Positions 1-10,528 of a DNA stretch of 64,000 nucleotides are shown one piece after another. The stretch is taken from positions 4,464,001-4,528,000 of the forward strand of contig JAWZSP010000002.1 in assembly GCA_034401135.1 (NCBI GenBank). Reading direction: 5' to 3'. The notes below the pieces were generated by a model. That model ran no database searches. It saw only the letters and a program-made list of their open reading frames with translations, and had not been told where the DNA came from. Each line of letters starts with the position of its first letter. Positions within the stretch are counted from its first letter, which is position 1. Source of the stretch: Volutella citrinella (Eukaryota; Ascomycota; Sordariomycetes; Hypocreales; Nectriaceae). A program made the translations under genes and the position numbers.

Positions 1-56
1 CTCTTGACAAGGCCTGGGCTAATATCAAGGGTGACATTCCCCGATACTGGCGATAA
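1..56 (+). CDS. 3' end of an unidentified gene (partial)
   Basis: A reading frame open from the left edge ends at TAA (54-56). It encodes a plausible C-terminal tail, LDKAWANIKGDIPRYWR. Only 17 residues are visible, so no family can be named. The call rests on the protein-like composition and on the next gene starting about 285 bases downstream on the same strand. It could equally be a chance open frame. Confidence 0.3.
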   Translation, partial: LDKAWANIKGDIPRYWR

Positions 57-340
57 CCGGGCCGATTGGTCTCACAATTGTACTAGATAGAGCCCGAACT
101 AAGGGCGGGTTTCAACCAAGGCATAGAATTTTCGTCACTTATAATTAAAAGCCATCAACAGACTCTACATAGACATCTTCCTCGGCTGATAGTCCAGTAG
201 ATAGAAGCACGTGACAACAGGCATTGTGGGTCTTCACTGTTGCCTGCTCTTTCACCGCCCTCATCTCACCTCAGCTAAAACCCTCCACGAAAATATAATT
301 TGACTGCTCTACTGACAGTTGAATAGCAGATTGTCATAAA
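57..340. other. Intergenic, upstream of the HET gene
   Basis: No coding signal was seen. A pyrimidine-rich stretch (about 240-280) followed by an AT-rich segment precedes the ATG at 341, as expected for a fungal promoter and 5' leader. Confidence 0.4.
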
Positions 341-2736
341 ATGGGGTGAGTTTTAAATCATCGACTGCCGAATACGTGGGATTCATAATTGGCTAATCCC
401 TGCAGGTACTCCTTGTTGTGGGAGATTAGGAACCAAGGGCGATGGAGAGAGGTCTGGCCGAGACTGGTAGCAGATGCCCGTGCTATCGTGGACGCTGCCG
501 ATATAGACCTAACTGGCGATCGCATATGGGACATTGACGACGTCAACCGAAATTATGGAGGCTCAAAGGAAGCACTCAACAAGCTGCTGCACCCCCCGCC
601 ACCCATTATCGATGAAGAGGAAGGCATCATATTCAATGGCATTCAGAATGAGTACGCTTTGGAAGACAAAGAGAGATTTTCACCGTCCGCGTGGAAGTTA
701 TGGCTTACTCAAATGCAGCGGTTGTGAGCCGTTCATCCTTGAGGCTCCGGGGCCAACCAATTCCAATGAGTCAAATGGAGTTGATACCTGCAAAACCAAC
801 CGGAGACCCTATGACATTGTTGCCTGCGCTATTCTCACACGAGCCAAGCAGCTCCTAGGGAGCGCATTCTATGCTGGGTATCTTAATCACTCACAGTCCT
901 GTGGAAGGCCACTATGCTAAACTCCCTGGCAGACTGCCCACTAGGGCCGACGCAGAAGATGAAAATGACGGATGGCATCGAGCGCATGGCCTGATTGACC
1001 TTTTATGGCCTCAGGACAGCATACCAGAAGAGTCAGAGGAGGATGAGGCCAGCAACGCCGAGGACAATTGCCCCGATACCCAAGCGAATCAGTCATCTGC
1101 ATCAGGTGGAAAGACTTCATGTCCACAACAAACGCCTATTCCGGAAGCTCCCAACGCTTTCGTCTCGGGGAAGTGTCCGTTTCAGCTGAATATACCCACT
1201 GATTTACTTGATGCTACCATCGAGTGGATTCGACAGTGTGATACGGCCAAGCTTGGACATGAGAACTGTCGTCCAGCAGATTCCAAATCTACTTCGTCAC
1301 TTATGAGACTCATCGACGTCGAGAGAGGTTGTGTAGTTGCCGCTCCCCGAGATGCACCATACTTGGCATTGAGCTATGTTTGGGGCAAGCCACAGCAGTT
1401 CAAGCTCTTGACAACCAACATTCATGAGGTAATGGATGTTGGAGGTTTTGAGAAACATGGCATCAGCCTTGCTAAAACCATCCACGAAGCTGCTGCCCTG
1501 TGCCATAGGTTAGGGTATCGATACTTATGGGTAGATGCTCTCTGCATCATACAAGACAACTCACATGACAAAGTTCTGCAGCTGAACAAGATGCGAGACG
1601 TTTACAGCAATGCTTCCATCACAATCGTTGCGGCCGATGGGAACGAGGCAAACGCAGGGCTACTTGGTGCAAAGGCACAAACAATTGCATTCAAAACAAT
1701 TGAGAGTCCATATATTTGGTCACAATTCGTGGACTCTCTCTCCAAGACAACATGGGATACACGTGGCTGGACCCTCCAGGAAAAGGTCCTGTCGACACGC
1801 CTTCTTCTCTTTTCCCATGACGGGCCCTACTTTGTGTGTGGCTCTCTAATCCACAGTGTCAATGGATTTCAACGACTCAATTCCGACTCCTTCTACAATG
1901 AGAAGCCTGGTGGACTCTTCAATATTTCGCCGAACAAGCAATTGGATGCATACCTGGCTATTGTACAGCGATACTCAAAGAGGAAGCTGACGGTGGAGTC
2001 TGACTTTGCCAACGCCATGAATGGAATCAACAGAGCTTTCGGATACTGCATGAACGGCAGGGCGAACGGATTCTTCCAGGGTATACCAACTTCGTGCTTC
2101 GACGAGCTCTTTTGCTGGAGAACAGCAGAGCATGATCCCGATACCCGGCGGGCAGGCTTTCGAAGCTGGTCGTGGCAAGGTTGGAAGCAAACACCAATCT
2201 TCCCCGACCAAGTCCTGGAAAGGATACAGTGGAAACAGAAGACGGGCTGCCACGGGAGCAACATGCTGGCCTATGACAGAACCATTGGAGACGGTTGGAC
2301 AGACCTAGACTGTCATGGAATCAATAGCAGCAGCGACCTTAACCCGCTCATGCTTGCCTGGACCGGCGGGGATCTCGAGGTCGACATGCACTGCATCAAG
2401 GACGTCGGTTCAACAAACGGATTGTTCCGTGTATTTTCGCATGTCAATGGCAAAGAGGCTGGCACCATCCAGCTTCACAAAGAATGGCGAGCGAGACAGC
2501 CAGCCAAGCTGGAGTTTCTCCCTGTACTAAACGAAAAGTCAGGGGGCCAGGCCAGGATCAAAGTTCTCATGTGTCTTCAACTATCTCTCCAGCCCTCACG
2601 GAACATGTCTGGCCCCGACGACTCCTTTGAGAGGGTTCAATTGATGGACTGTGATATTGCAGAGGAGGACTGGGGGCCGATGATAGCAGACAGCCCCTCA
2701 CAGACCAGGTCTCGTCACACTTGTTGGGTATTTTAG
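341..2736 (+). CDS. HET-domain (heterokaryon incompatibility) protein
   Basis: Rebuilt as four exons, 341-345, 406-651, 719-877 and 933-2736, giving about 737 residues. The three introns are GT-AG; the last has a gctaaac branch site. The HET blocks are clear: LSYVWG near residue 283, LWVDALCIIQD near 335, and GWTLQEKVLSTRLLLF near 415. HET domains trigger death when unlike hyphae fuse, usually with a partner not identifiable from sequence. The N-terminal 270 residues, containing RPYDIVACAIL, are an unassigned extension. The first exon holds only five coding bases, so the exact start is less sure than the rest. The gene converges on the next one with a 33-base gap. Its last 43 bases recur near 16.8 kb. 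Confidence 0.85.
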
Positions 2737-2769
2737 GCCCCTTTAGGAAGATGCAGCCAGAAGCGCCCC

Positions 2770-4965
2770 TCAGTCATCAATCTGGTCTATCAACCGCCAA
2801 AAGTCATCACCCAGCAAGTTCTGCGATGCCTGCCCTGACGAAGTGAACGGCGTTTGCTCGGCAGAGGGGCTACCGCCGCTCGAGAAAGTCTGAAAGATCA
2901 AATCATGCAGTGGTTGGGGTGGAGGAACAGTTGCGATATTTTGTGGCAAGACTCCGAACTGTGATGGCGCTAGGTCCCCAGATGACACGCCCGGGAACAA
3001 ATCGGGTGTGATGCTGACGCTCCGTTGTGCCGGGGCTCTGTCCGGGCCAACGTCGAGCATCTTCGCATAGAGCGCTTGAACGACGTCGAATGCAACGGTG
3101 ACCATGTTGTTGCATGGCTTCATGGTTTCTAGTCTAGCTAAACCCCACTCAATGCTGAGAAGAGATACTTCGAATTGCTCCAAGTTCTCGTTTGGAAACA
3201 GAATGTGGATCGTGGCAATCAGGACCATGGCGTCAAACGTCGCAAAGACGAGATTGAAGGGCAGGTATTCTCGCGGCTCAGTCATGCTGAAAAGCCGGTT
3301 CTGCGACGCTAGGATTTGGAGCGCCGCTTTGTGTGCTGTGTCTCTGCTCCTGGGCGAGGAGAAGATGAAGGGCCTATGCAGCGCGAGCAAGGCAAAGTAA
3401 ATCTCGGTAGATAGGGTCTCGCGGGCGGCTGGCAGCCAAGGACGGGAGTGCGAGAATGACGGATCGTAGTCGTTGTTGTTGTTGACTTGGGCCCATTCTG
3501 GTAGGCAACGCATGTTGTCGGTAATGGCGGCATGTATTTGTTCGACTGTCTGCTGCTTGTCTTGGCTTGAACCACCAGAGGATTCCAGTTCGTGAATATC
3601 TTGTAGGTACTTATACGCAGTTTGGTAGCCACAAAGGATGAAAGAAAACGGCGTTAGAGGTTGGCTTTCTCCACCCTCGTGCCCTTGGATCACTTTCTTT
3701 CTTCTTTCTATAGCCTCAAATTGCGAGGTCAAGCTGCTGACGTCGAGTCTAGTGGACATTGGCCTTCCAAGGACGACGCCCATATGACCGTCCCATAGGT
3801 GTAACGTCAGCCAGAGCCTTGCTCGTATCTCAACATCTCGCAAGCACTTTGATGAGCTGGTCGCGTCACTTGCGTCTAATGCATCATCAAGTGAGAGGGA
3901 GCCCACGCGATGCAGCCCAATTTCCTGCGCATCTCGAATTGTGCCTCCGAGAGTGTGCCAGGCTTCCACTACTAATCCTATGCTCTTTTGAAACGATCCT
4001 CTCAAAAGCCCTGCCTGCACTTTGGCCAGGGAGATGTCTCTATTTCCGAGAATTGACGCAATGGCACTTCCAGCATCGCTATACTCGATTGCTAGATCCG
4101 CAAATGCCATGTCCGGGGCGTATTTGAGATCGTTGAGAACATGGGCACTTTTGACGGGCAGGAATAGCAGTGCCTGTGCCAGAAGTTGAAAGAGAAGAGA
4201 GGGAAAAGCGCGTACATCAGGCGGCAGGCTGAAAGGACCCTGGCTGAGCATCGAATATGAGACCTGGTTCCAAGAGCTAAGCTGTTCTGTAATTGAAGGC
4301 TGGTCTATGATGTCGTAGTACCATGCTATATTGGAGAAAAAGGATTGCAACAGCACTTCAATATGCCTTTGTGATGGTAACTGGCGGACGAGGCTCTTGT
4401 ATCGAGTGGCCACGTCACTGTTCTGGCCGGTTGCCTCCTGATGCGACTGAGCAGGAATATACTCTGAGGTCCCTGCCATCGTGATAAGAGCCAAAGTCCC
4501 GGTATTGCTGTTCCTCGAGTAGCCGAGATAATTGGAGACGCTCTGTTGATGGCTATCGGATGGCGTTCTTAGTTGCGGCTGAGCCGATTGACTGTCAATC
4601 GTCCATGAGGATGAGTGGGAGGCTCCGCCGAGGTCCGGATTCCCCCCCGAGTCGAGAAATGACTCTACCTCCACATGTGTATATACACAGAGGTGCTGTC
4701 GGCAAAAGACAATTAGCAAGTGAGTATGTATATGTGGTACGATAGCAGGCGCTCTTACCATCTTGTCTCTCTTGGTGCAGTTGGCGCATGGTTGGAGACG
4801 ATCACACTGTAGAAATAAGTTAGCACGGGAAACGATAGAAGAAGTGAGAAGGCTACTCGCCTTTTGCTTTCGTCGATGGCACTCATTGCACGAGATGACT
4901 GGTCTCTTTCGCTTGCGCTGGTTTTCGACCAATCCTCCGGGTTCGGATAGGTAGTTGGACAGCAT
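2770..4965 (-). CDS. Zn2Cys6 transcription factor with fungal_trans domain
   Basis: Exons 4861-4965, 4759-4806 and 2770-4695 give about 692 residues. The binuclear zinc cluster is complete only after splicing: CNECHRRKQK, then CDRLQPCANCTKRDKM, then HLC, spaced C-x2-C-x6-C-x5-C-x2-C-x8-C. The middle region carries the fungal transcription-factor domain (AWHTLGGTIRDAQEIGLHRV, then RLWLTLHLWDGHMGVVLGRP). Intron 1 has a GC donor (AAG/gcgagt); the GT four bases further in would give a stop, so GC-AG splicing is required. Intron 2 is ordinary GT-AG. It should be a nuclear DNA-binding regulator with CGG half-sites. Its target is unknown; the alpha/beta hydrolase gene upstream on the same strand is one candidate. 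Confidence 0.88.
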   Translation of the reverse strand: MLSNYLSEPGGLVENQRKRKRPVISCNECHRRKQKASSLLTSSIVSRANLFLQCDRLQPCANCTKRDKMVRAPAIVPHIHTHLLIVFCRQHLCVYTHVEVESFLDSGGNPDLGGASHSSSWTIDSQSAQPQLRTPSDSHQQSVSNYLGYSRNSNTGTLALITMAGTSEYIPAQSHQEATGQNSDVATRYKSLVRQLPSQRHIEVLLQSFFSNIAWYYDIIDQPSITEQLSSWNQVSYSMLSQGPFSLPPDVRAFPSLLFQLLAQALLFLPVKSAHVLNDLKYAPDMAFADLAIEYSDAGSAIASILGNRDISLAKVQAGLLRGSFQKSIGLVVEAWHTLGGTIRDAQEIGLHRVGSLSLDDALDASDATSSSKCLRDVEIRARLWLTLHLWDGHMGVVLGRPMSTRLDVSSLTSQFEAIERRKKVIQGHEGGESQPLTPFSFILCGYQTAYKYLQDIHELESSGGSSQDKQQTVEQIHAAITDNMRCLPEWAQVNNNNDYDPSFSHSRPWLPAARETLSTEIYFALLALHRPFIFSSPRSRDTAHKAALQILASQNRLFSMTEPREYLPFNLVFATFDAMVLIATIHILFPNENLEQFEVSLLSIEWGLARLETMKPCNNMVTVAFDVVQALYAKMLDVGPDRAPAQRSVSITPDLFPGVSSGDLAPSQFGVLPQNIATVPPPQPLHDLIFQTFSSGGSPSAEQTPFTSSGQASQNLLGDDFWRLIDQIDD

Positions 4966-5630
4966 GATGTTTGTGGGTAGCTAAGTACCTAAGGTTGCCG
5001 TAGTCTGTATATATATTTACAAGGTAAAGGCCACGACATGGATTTATTAAGCAGGGAAGGCGGTGAGTGGGCAGAACTCGGCTAATTATAGCTTTAACTG
5101 GACCATTCATGTCTCGGTGCGTGACGTCACTAGCACCCCCTTGCTATGCTGCTAGTTTGAGAAGGTGTTGCTTTAGTAGAAACGTTGAAGACTGTCGCTA
5201 ATCGTGTCGTTGAGAAAGTGCCATAGTAGAGTCCAACGTGGGTCGTTCATCATCACCTTGCAAGGTGATATAAATCATTCCCAGGCGTTGTAGTAGTCCT
5301 AGTTTGGCTCTTATTTTCGAGAGTATTTCAACTGCAGAGTGCGAGGTAATCGGGGAGACGGGATTTCCGATCTCACCGACACAAAGTCTTTAATCTCCCT
5401 GTAAGTGCGGGGTAATAACTACGGACTCTACTTGATCTCCGCAGTGAAATTCACTTGGGTTTTAGTCCCCCGAAAGAGATGGATTGAGGTATATCAGCGA
5501 TCAACAGCAACAAAGCAGCTATTCAGATTACATAGAGATGCACAGAGAACCCATTGGATAGATGGAATGCAGAGGAGCAAATTGAAACTTTATTTCCTTC
5601 TGTTACGAGACGACTGGACAGATGTCTCAT
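4966..5630. other. Intergenic between the regulator and the hydrolase
   Basis: Contains the regulator's promoter, with a TATATATA-like run near 5008-5016, and the hydrolase 3' UTR. The short open frames here have no protein-like features and I do not call them. Confidence 0.4.
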
Positions 5631-6623
5631 TTAAATGTTGGCAAACCAGGCGGCAATGTCCCCAACGTTGCGGTCGACACAGTCAGGCTGATCGTAGTGT
5701 TGGAAGTGCGACACGTCATTATTCCAGATAAGCTTCTTGTTCTTGGTCGGGATGGATTCGAAATGGCGTCTCGCTGCCGGAGCGTTCATGCAGTTGTCTC
5801 CGTGTATGATAAGGGCCGGCTTCTTAAGCTTGGCAACCCCAGGAACCGTCGTGTACTCGAAGTGATCAAGGTCACTCATGACGGCATATCGATTCTCGAA
5901 GCCCTTCAGCGTCCAGGGTCCGTACCATGACCAAACAACCGGTCCGGGGAGGCCGGCTAAGGACCCAGTTGAAGGATCAGCAGCCTTTGGGTCAACCAAT
6001 GGCTGGTACACCACCTCTCCGGTCTTCTCGTACAACTCCCGAGCTTTCTTGGCCCGTTCGATCCGCGCATTGTAAAGCGCCTCCCCTTGCTCGGGGGTAG
6101 GCATCTTCATCGAACCAATATCCGCTCCTGGCTCCCAGGCAACGCAACCAGCGCAGATCATGTAGATATCGGTCTCGTGGTCACGGAAATAGCCAGAGAC
6201 CGATGCCACTCCAACAACCCGGTCATCGTATGAGGCAATATCCAGAGATTCCGGGCCTCCCTGGCAGATTCCGACAAGGAAGAGCCTTGATTTGTCCACG
6301 TCCCCTCGACCCACAAGATAGTCGAGTCCCGCAACGGCGTCCTCGTTCTTCATTTTGGGGTTCTCCAGTCGCCGTGGCTGACCAGAACTCTCTCCAACGG
6401 TGCGTGGATCGAAAATTAAGGCGGCATAACCCTCGTCAGCTAGTCGCGTCGCATACTGCAAGGGCGCTTGCTCTTTCATGAAAGAGTAGGGTCCAATGAC
6501 AACCACCCCGGGTGGGTTCGAAACATTGGTCGGACGATATAGAATTCCGGCGACGGTCTCACAATGAGACGGATAAGTCACCTGTTCGGTGATGTATCGA
6601 CCGTGGGTTGGCATGGGGGACAT
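5631..6623 (-). CDS. Alpha/beta hydrolase (dienelactone hydrolase / S15-like fold) with Cys nucleophile
   Basis: Single exon. I start at the ATG at 6623 (MSPMPTHGRY), giving 330 residues; an in-frame extension up to 6818 looks like leader sequence. Hydrolase landmarks are the strand-turn PPGVVVIGPYSF, then YAALIFDPRTVGESSG, and the nucleophile elbow GICQGG with Cys near residue 120 instead of Ser. A late Asp lies in ALIIHGDNCMN and a His in VSHFQHYD, completing a Cys-Asp-His triad like that of dienelactone hydrolases. No signal peptide is evident, so it is probably cytosolic. The substrate is unknown; an ester or lactone is likely. It could also be described as an S15-type peptidase-like hydrolase, but the Cys elbow argues against peptidase activity. 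Confidence 0.8.
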   Translation of the reverse strand: MSPMPTHGRYITEQVTYPSHCETVAGILYRPTNVSNPPGVVVIGPYSFMKEQAPLQYATRLADEGYAALIFDPRTVGESSGQPRRLENPKMKNEDAVAGLDYLVGRGDVDKSRLFLVGICQGGPESLDIASYDDRVVGVASVSGYFRDHETDIYMICAGCVAWEPGADIGSMKMPTPEQGEALYNARIERAKKARELYEKTGEVVYQPLVDPKAADPSTGSLAGLPGPVVWSWYGPWTLKGFENRYAVMSDLDHFEYTTVPGVAKLKKPALIIHGDNCMNAPAARRHFESIPTKNKKLIWNNDVSHFQHYDQPDCVDRNVGDIAAWFANI

Positions 6624-7983
6624 GACGGATAAGTAAAGCTTTTGTGATGTGACTGTAGATGGTGTTTTTGATCGATTTCCTATGAAGGGACAAGTGTTGG
6701 AGAACAAGATCTGCTTCGACGGTCGGCGATCAAGCCGGATTTTATAAAAGAAAAGTATGGTACATAACATACCCCGAGTAAAGTTCGTGAAGCGCGAACT
6801 CGAAGCGGTCGATAGCAATACTGGTAGTCGGGGAAGATCAAACCAAGTCCCTGCATGGGTAAAATACGCCCGATAACTCTAATTGCCGGAAGCCGGAAGG
6901 GAATCAAGCACGAATGTGAAGAAAGACTCTTTATCACCGAAAATAGTGGGGAGGCTCATCAGCGTTTCCGAAGCTATATCTTATTCCACAATGGCTAGCA
7001 TACCTGCAGCCATAATCTCCTCCCTTCGGACTCAAGTCGCGCAGTCCGTGCTAATTGCAACCTGCCCTCCAGTTCGCGCCGCGTTTCCTCTTTTACTGGG
7101 GTAGATGAGCTTGAATAAGCCAGCTGTACGTGGGTTTGAACTACGCATTGCAACTATATTTTATATCCAACCAGTGGTCATGAGGACGACGGGGGAGGAC
7201 CCTAATCTAGTTTGAGTAGCCCCAACATCAGAATCTCTGAGTCAGTACGAATATACATGGTAGAGGGTGAGAGTTTCCAAGCCCCCAGGTGTGTTCAAAT
7301 CTGGTCCTTGTTCGTGAGAGAGGAATGATCCTGTACAAAGCTACAATACTCCTTTCTTTGGCGCATAAAGGGCGCTATCCAGGACGCGACCCAGTGTTTT
7401 CGGTGATGGCGTACATAGCATTTCGGGGCTACCCTCACTCCTTTCGGTGATTATTTTCGGTGATATGGCGCATATAGCATTTCGGGTTTCGGTGTTTAGC
7501 CCCACTCTTTTCGGTGATGCGACCCACTACCTCCTTTCAGTGGCTTTGTGAGAGTCACGACAGGAGTCCGGTCCAACAAACCTAGCGCAAATTAGAGGTA
7601 CTTTTATCCCCACCTATGTTCTATAGTGATAGAAGTCCCAACAATCTGGTGAGTTACAAATCGCAACCTCACATTGCTTCCAGCCGTAAGATGATGTCAA
7701 CCTAGCACTGATACACGAATGCAGGCATTGAAATAAACGATCAGTGTGTTGATTGAGGATTCAAAAATCGTGCCTCCCTCTATCTAAAGGAGCGACGAAA
7801 GTCGGTCTCTTATACCTGTGTTCATTCTGCCGATCTCATAGGCAGCAGGCTATGCCTAACGCTGATGACGGCATTCTCGAAACATGGACAGCATGGCTTC
7901 TCTAAACTGCTCGGACTGAGTCTCTATAAATTGAACCAAGTCTTGGTAACCAACACCGAGTCTTCCTGATCTGAATGATGCCT
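6624..7983. other. Long intergenic region with tandem repeat
   Basis: No gene was recognised in about 1.36 kb. It holds the hydrolase promoter, then from about 7386 to 7545 an imperfect tandem duplication listed separately. The rest is unremarkable. Confidence 0.5.
7386..7545. repeat. Imperfect tandem repeat, about 60-bp unit
   Basis: TTTCGGTGAT recurs at about 7398, 7442, 7455 and 7509. A longer unit running from TTTTCGGTGAT through the GGCG and ATAGCATTTCGGG stretches to an AGCCCC/ACCC-ACTC segment occurs twice in tandem. The GCGACCCA flank also occurs on both sides. This is a diverged two-copy minisatellite in non-coding DNA. Confidence 0.6.
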
Positions 7984-9734
7984 TCATACCTTGGACGGAG
8001 TCTTGATAATAGATTCAGCCTGATCCTCTTTGTGGATGCTTGTGGCATCAGCAGCATCAATGAATGGATCATGCTTAAATCGTCGAACAGCGTTGAGCCA
8101 TGGCCCTTCGAAAATGGCATTAATCTCTTCCGTAGAAAGACCAGCAACTTCCGGCACGAGCAGATACACATAAATCAAGCCCAAGAAGCAAAAGCCGGCA
8201 AAGAAGATGAAGGCGCCCCAGTTGTCCATTGAGGCCAAAATCGCAGGGAACGCGTTTTTAATGGCGTAGATGAACAGCCAGTGGAAGGTCTGGCTAACCG
8301 CTCCGCCAAACGAGCGGAGGTGGTTTGGCCAAAGTTCTCCACCAAAAACGTACGGCAGGATAAAGAGACCTGTGTAGAGACTTACAGTTAGTATTGCGCT
8401 CCATCAAAGCGTACCCCAGATGGGCTAAAGACTTACCAACAGCGTATCCAAACGCATGAATAAACAAGGCAACGATGGCCATGTCTTTGGACGCAGCAGA
8501 TACCGGACCTTGCTGATGAAACTTGATAAATACGCCAATGTAGACGTGGGAGAGCATCTGGGCCGTAATGCCGATGAAGAGAGACCGCCGGCGTCCCAGC
8601 AGATCGATGAAAAAGAAGGCGGCGATAACGCTAAACCAAAGCTTGGAGAAGCCGTACATGCCGCTGAGAAACAGCTTCCTCTCTGTACCCTTCTTCTCGC
8701 CAAGTAGGGTCATGATTGGAACGAAGTAGCTCGTGACTGAGTTTGCACCAGACAGCTGGGCCAGCGCGTACGACATCAGAACCTGTTGCATGCGGCGCAG
8801 ATTGGATGAGACGGTAAAGGTTTCCTTGGCAATGCGCCACAGACTCGGTTTGCCTTCGACGTCTCCCTGGGCCGACTTGATGGAAGCGTCCATATCGTTC
8901 ATCTCAGAAACAATGCGAGGGTGGTTGGCATCCATTCGACGCAGATCAGTCAAGGTCTGGAGGGCTTCGTCGCGGCGGCCAACCATCATCAGCCACCGAG
9001 GCGATTCGCAGATGAAGAAGCTTGCAGCAATGCAGAGACCAAGCCAGATTGAAATGGCAATGGATGGGATCTGGTACTGCATCTTGCCCTTGGGGACAGT
9101 CCTGTAGATGCCCAAGACGCCGAAGTTGGCACAGGTCAGCGCGATGCCCATGGTGACGGTATACCACGAGGTAAGGATGCCACGGATCTCCTTGGGCGCA
9201 ATCTCGGCAAGACTCATTGGGCCAATTACACTAAGCGAGCCGATGCCCATGCCGGTAATGATGCGGCCAGCGTACAAGGCAGCCATGTTTGGGGCAAGGC
9301 AGACGATGACCTGTCCGAGGATGTTGATGGACGCGTAGATGCGATAAGCCCAGCGGCGCCCAATGCGATCGTTGGCGAAGAAGGAGAGGGCTGAGCCAAT
9401 AGCATAGCCAATGTAGATGATGGCGACGTAGTTGGATATCGCTTCGGCATCAGAGCCAGACGAGATGTGGAACTGCTTTTCGAAGCCGGGTAAGGACGGG
9501 ATAGTAGCAGAGCAACCCTGGTCCCATGCTATGCACGATGCCAGGTTAGCAATGAGTTCAACCTAGAAAAATGTGCGCTCTCTTCGTTGGCTTACTCAAA
9601 GGCAGTCCGGCGAATGCATAGATCAACGAGCTGCCAATCAAGGAGCTGTTCCAGATGGTGCCCCGAGGCAGATCCCTCAGTCCCTTGGCATACTTGGCGA
9701 TAGAAGTGCGTTCAAAGGCACTCTTGATACCCAT
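7984..9734 (-). CDS. MFS sugar porter family transporter
   Basis: Exons 9596-9734, 8437-9528 and 7984-8369, joined across two 67-base GT-AG introns, give about 538 residues. Sugar-porter signatures are FANDRIGRRWAYRIYA after TM2, GRIITGMGIGSLS, the PESPRW-like CESPRWLM after TM6, FFIDLLGRRRSLFIG, and LVPEVAGLSTEEINAIFEG at the end. The gene is plasma-membrane and proton-coupled by family. It lies divergent from a Zn2Cys6 regulator gene across a 794-base promoter holding two copies of CCGGAAGAATACG. The substrate cannot be read from sequence. The stop follows AAGGTATGA, which resembles a donor, so a further small exon cannot be excluded. Confidence 0.9.
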
Positions 9735-9930
9735 ACTTGCGAATCGGTGGCAATGGAAGGGAAGCTTTGCTGGTTAAAGATGCTGAATCAATGCTGTGTG
9801 GTGTCCCATCATGTCGGAAACCTGGGAGAGCGGCACAGACGTTTTATGGAGTTGGGAGGAGTTGGGACGTTGGTGATTCCAGGTTTGAATCTCCGTCCAT
9901 GGCAGCGCAATCAAGTGCAAACCCCGCGGT

Positions 9931-9943
9931 CCGGAAGAATACG
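9931..9943 (+). promoter_or_regulatory. Shared motif CCGGAAGAATACG, copy 1
   Basis: Exact 13-nt match to copies at 10024 and, inverted, 15546. It lies about 200 bases upstream of the transporter ATG. The CGG triplet suits a Zn2Cys6 site; the binding factor is inferred only. Confidence 0.45.
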
Positions 9944-10023
9944 ACGACGTCTGGGCCACCCCTGGACTGTAAACGGTAGGGGAAGCTGGGTCACGATGGA
10001 TGGAGCCGGCAAGTGTGGGGTTC

Positions 10024-10036
10024 CCGGAAGAATACG
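10024..10036 (+). promoter_or_regulatory. Shared motif CCGGAAGAATACG, copy 2
   Basis: Second exact copy in the same divergent promoter, 93 bases from copy 1 and about 500 bases upstream of the regulator ATG. Confidence 0.45.
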
Positions 10037-10528
10037 GTGGCCAATCGGAAAGCACAATAACGCCGCCTGTTATCAGCTGGGAGCGAGGCTAATACACAGC
10101 TAGTCTATCTCGATTCCTTCTCCAGATTAGCGTGGGGGTAGGGGGACGTGATGCGGGGTTCCGGTGGGTGACGATGTTGAGCCTTCAACGAAGTTTCTTA
10201 TCGAGCACGTGCGTGAGCCATTGACGCAGTCCCAGGTTCCAATCAACTTAGGTGCCCTTTACTCCACAGATTGCGAAGAAGCAATGACTGGGGTAATCGT
10301 TGCTGCGCCGCCATCCTGAGCGCCCGGAACCTGGGCGCGTCTCAAGCTCCGATATCCATCACTATCACCATCACGTTGGCGCACACGCAGTAATTTCCCA
10401 ACGTTAATAATAGCCATTACCGATTTCGGCACAGCGTCGGATTCCCAGCAGAGCCGGTCCACACGAGGCTCATCTTCCTGGGCGCGAGACCAGCGAGGGG
10501 CAGGCAGTTGCGAGGACACGGCGTGGCC

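Larger units (their letters stand above)
9735..10528. promoter_or_regulatory. Divergent promoter, transporter / Zn2Cys6 regulator
   Basis: No coding signal was seen. The region serves both flanking genes and holds two direct copies of a 13-nt motif, listed separately, that recurs in the flavoprotein/PEX11 promoter. Confidence 0.55.

Noticed and set aside
5405..5930. Plus-strand frames across the hydrolase 3' end
   Set aside because: They are antisense to a well-supported gene and have no recognisable sequence.
6624..6818. N-terminal extension of the alpha/beta hydrolase
   Set aside because: The frame is open but the extra 65 residues are not family-like and do not form a convincing signal or targeting peptide; the ATG at 6623 fits the family start.
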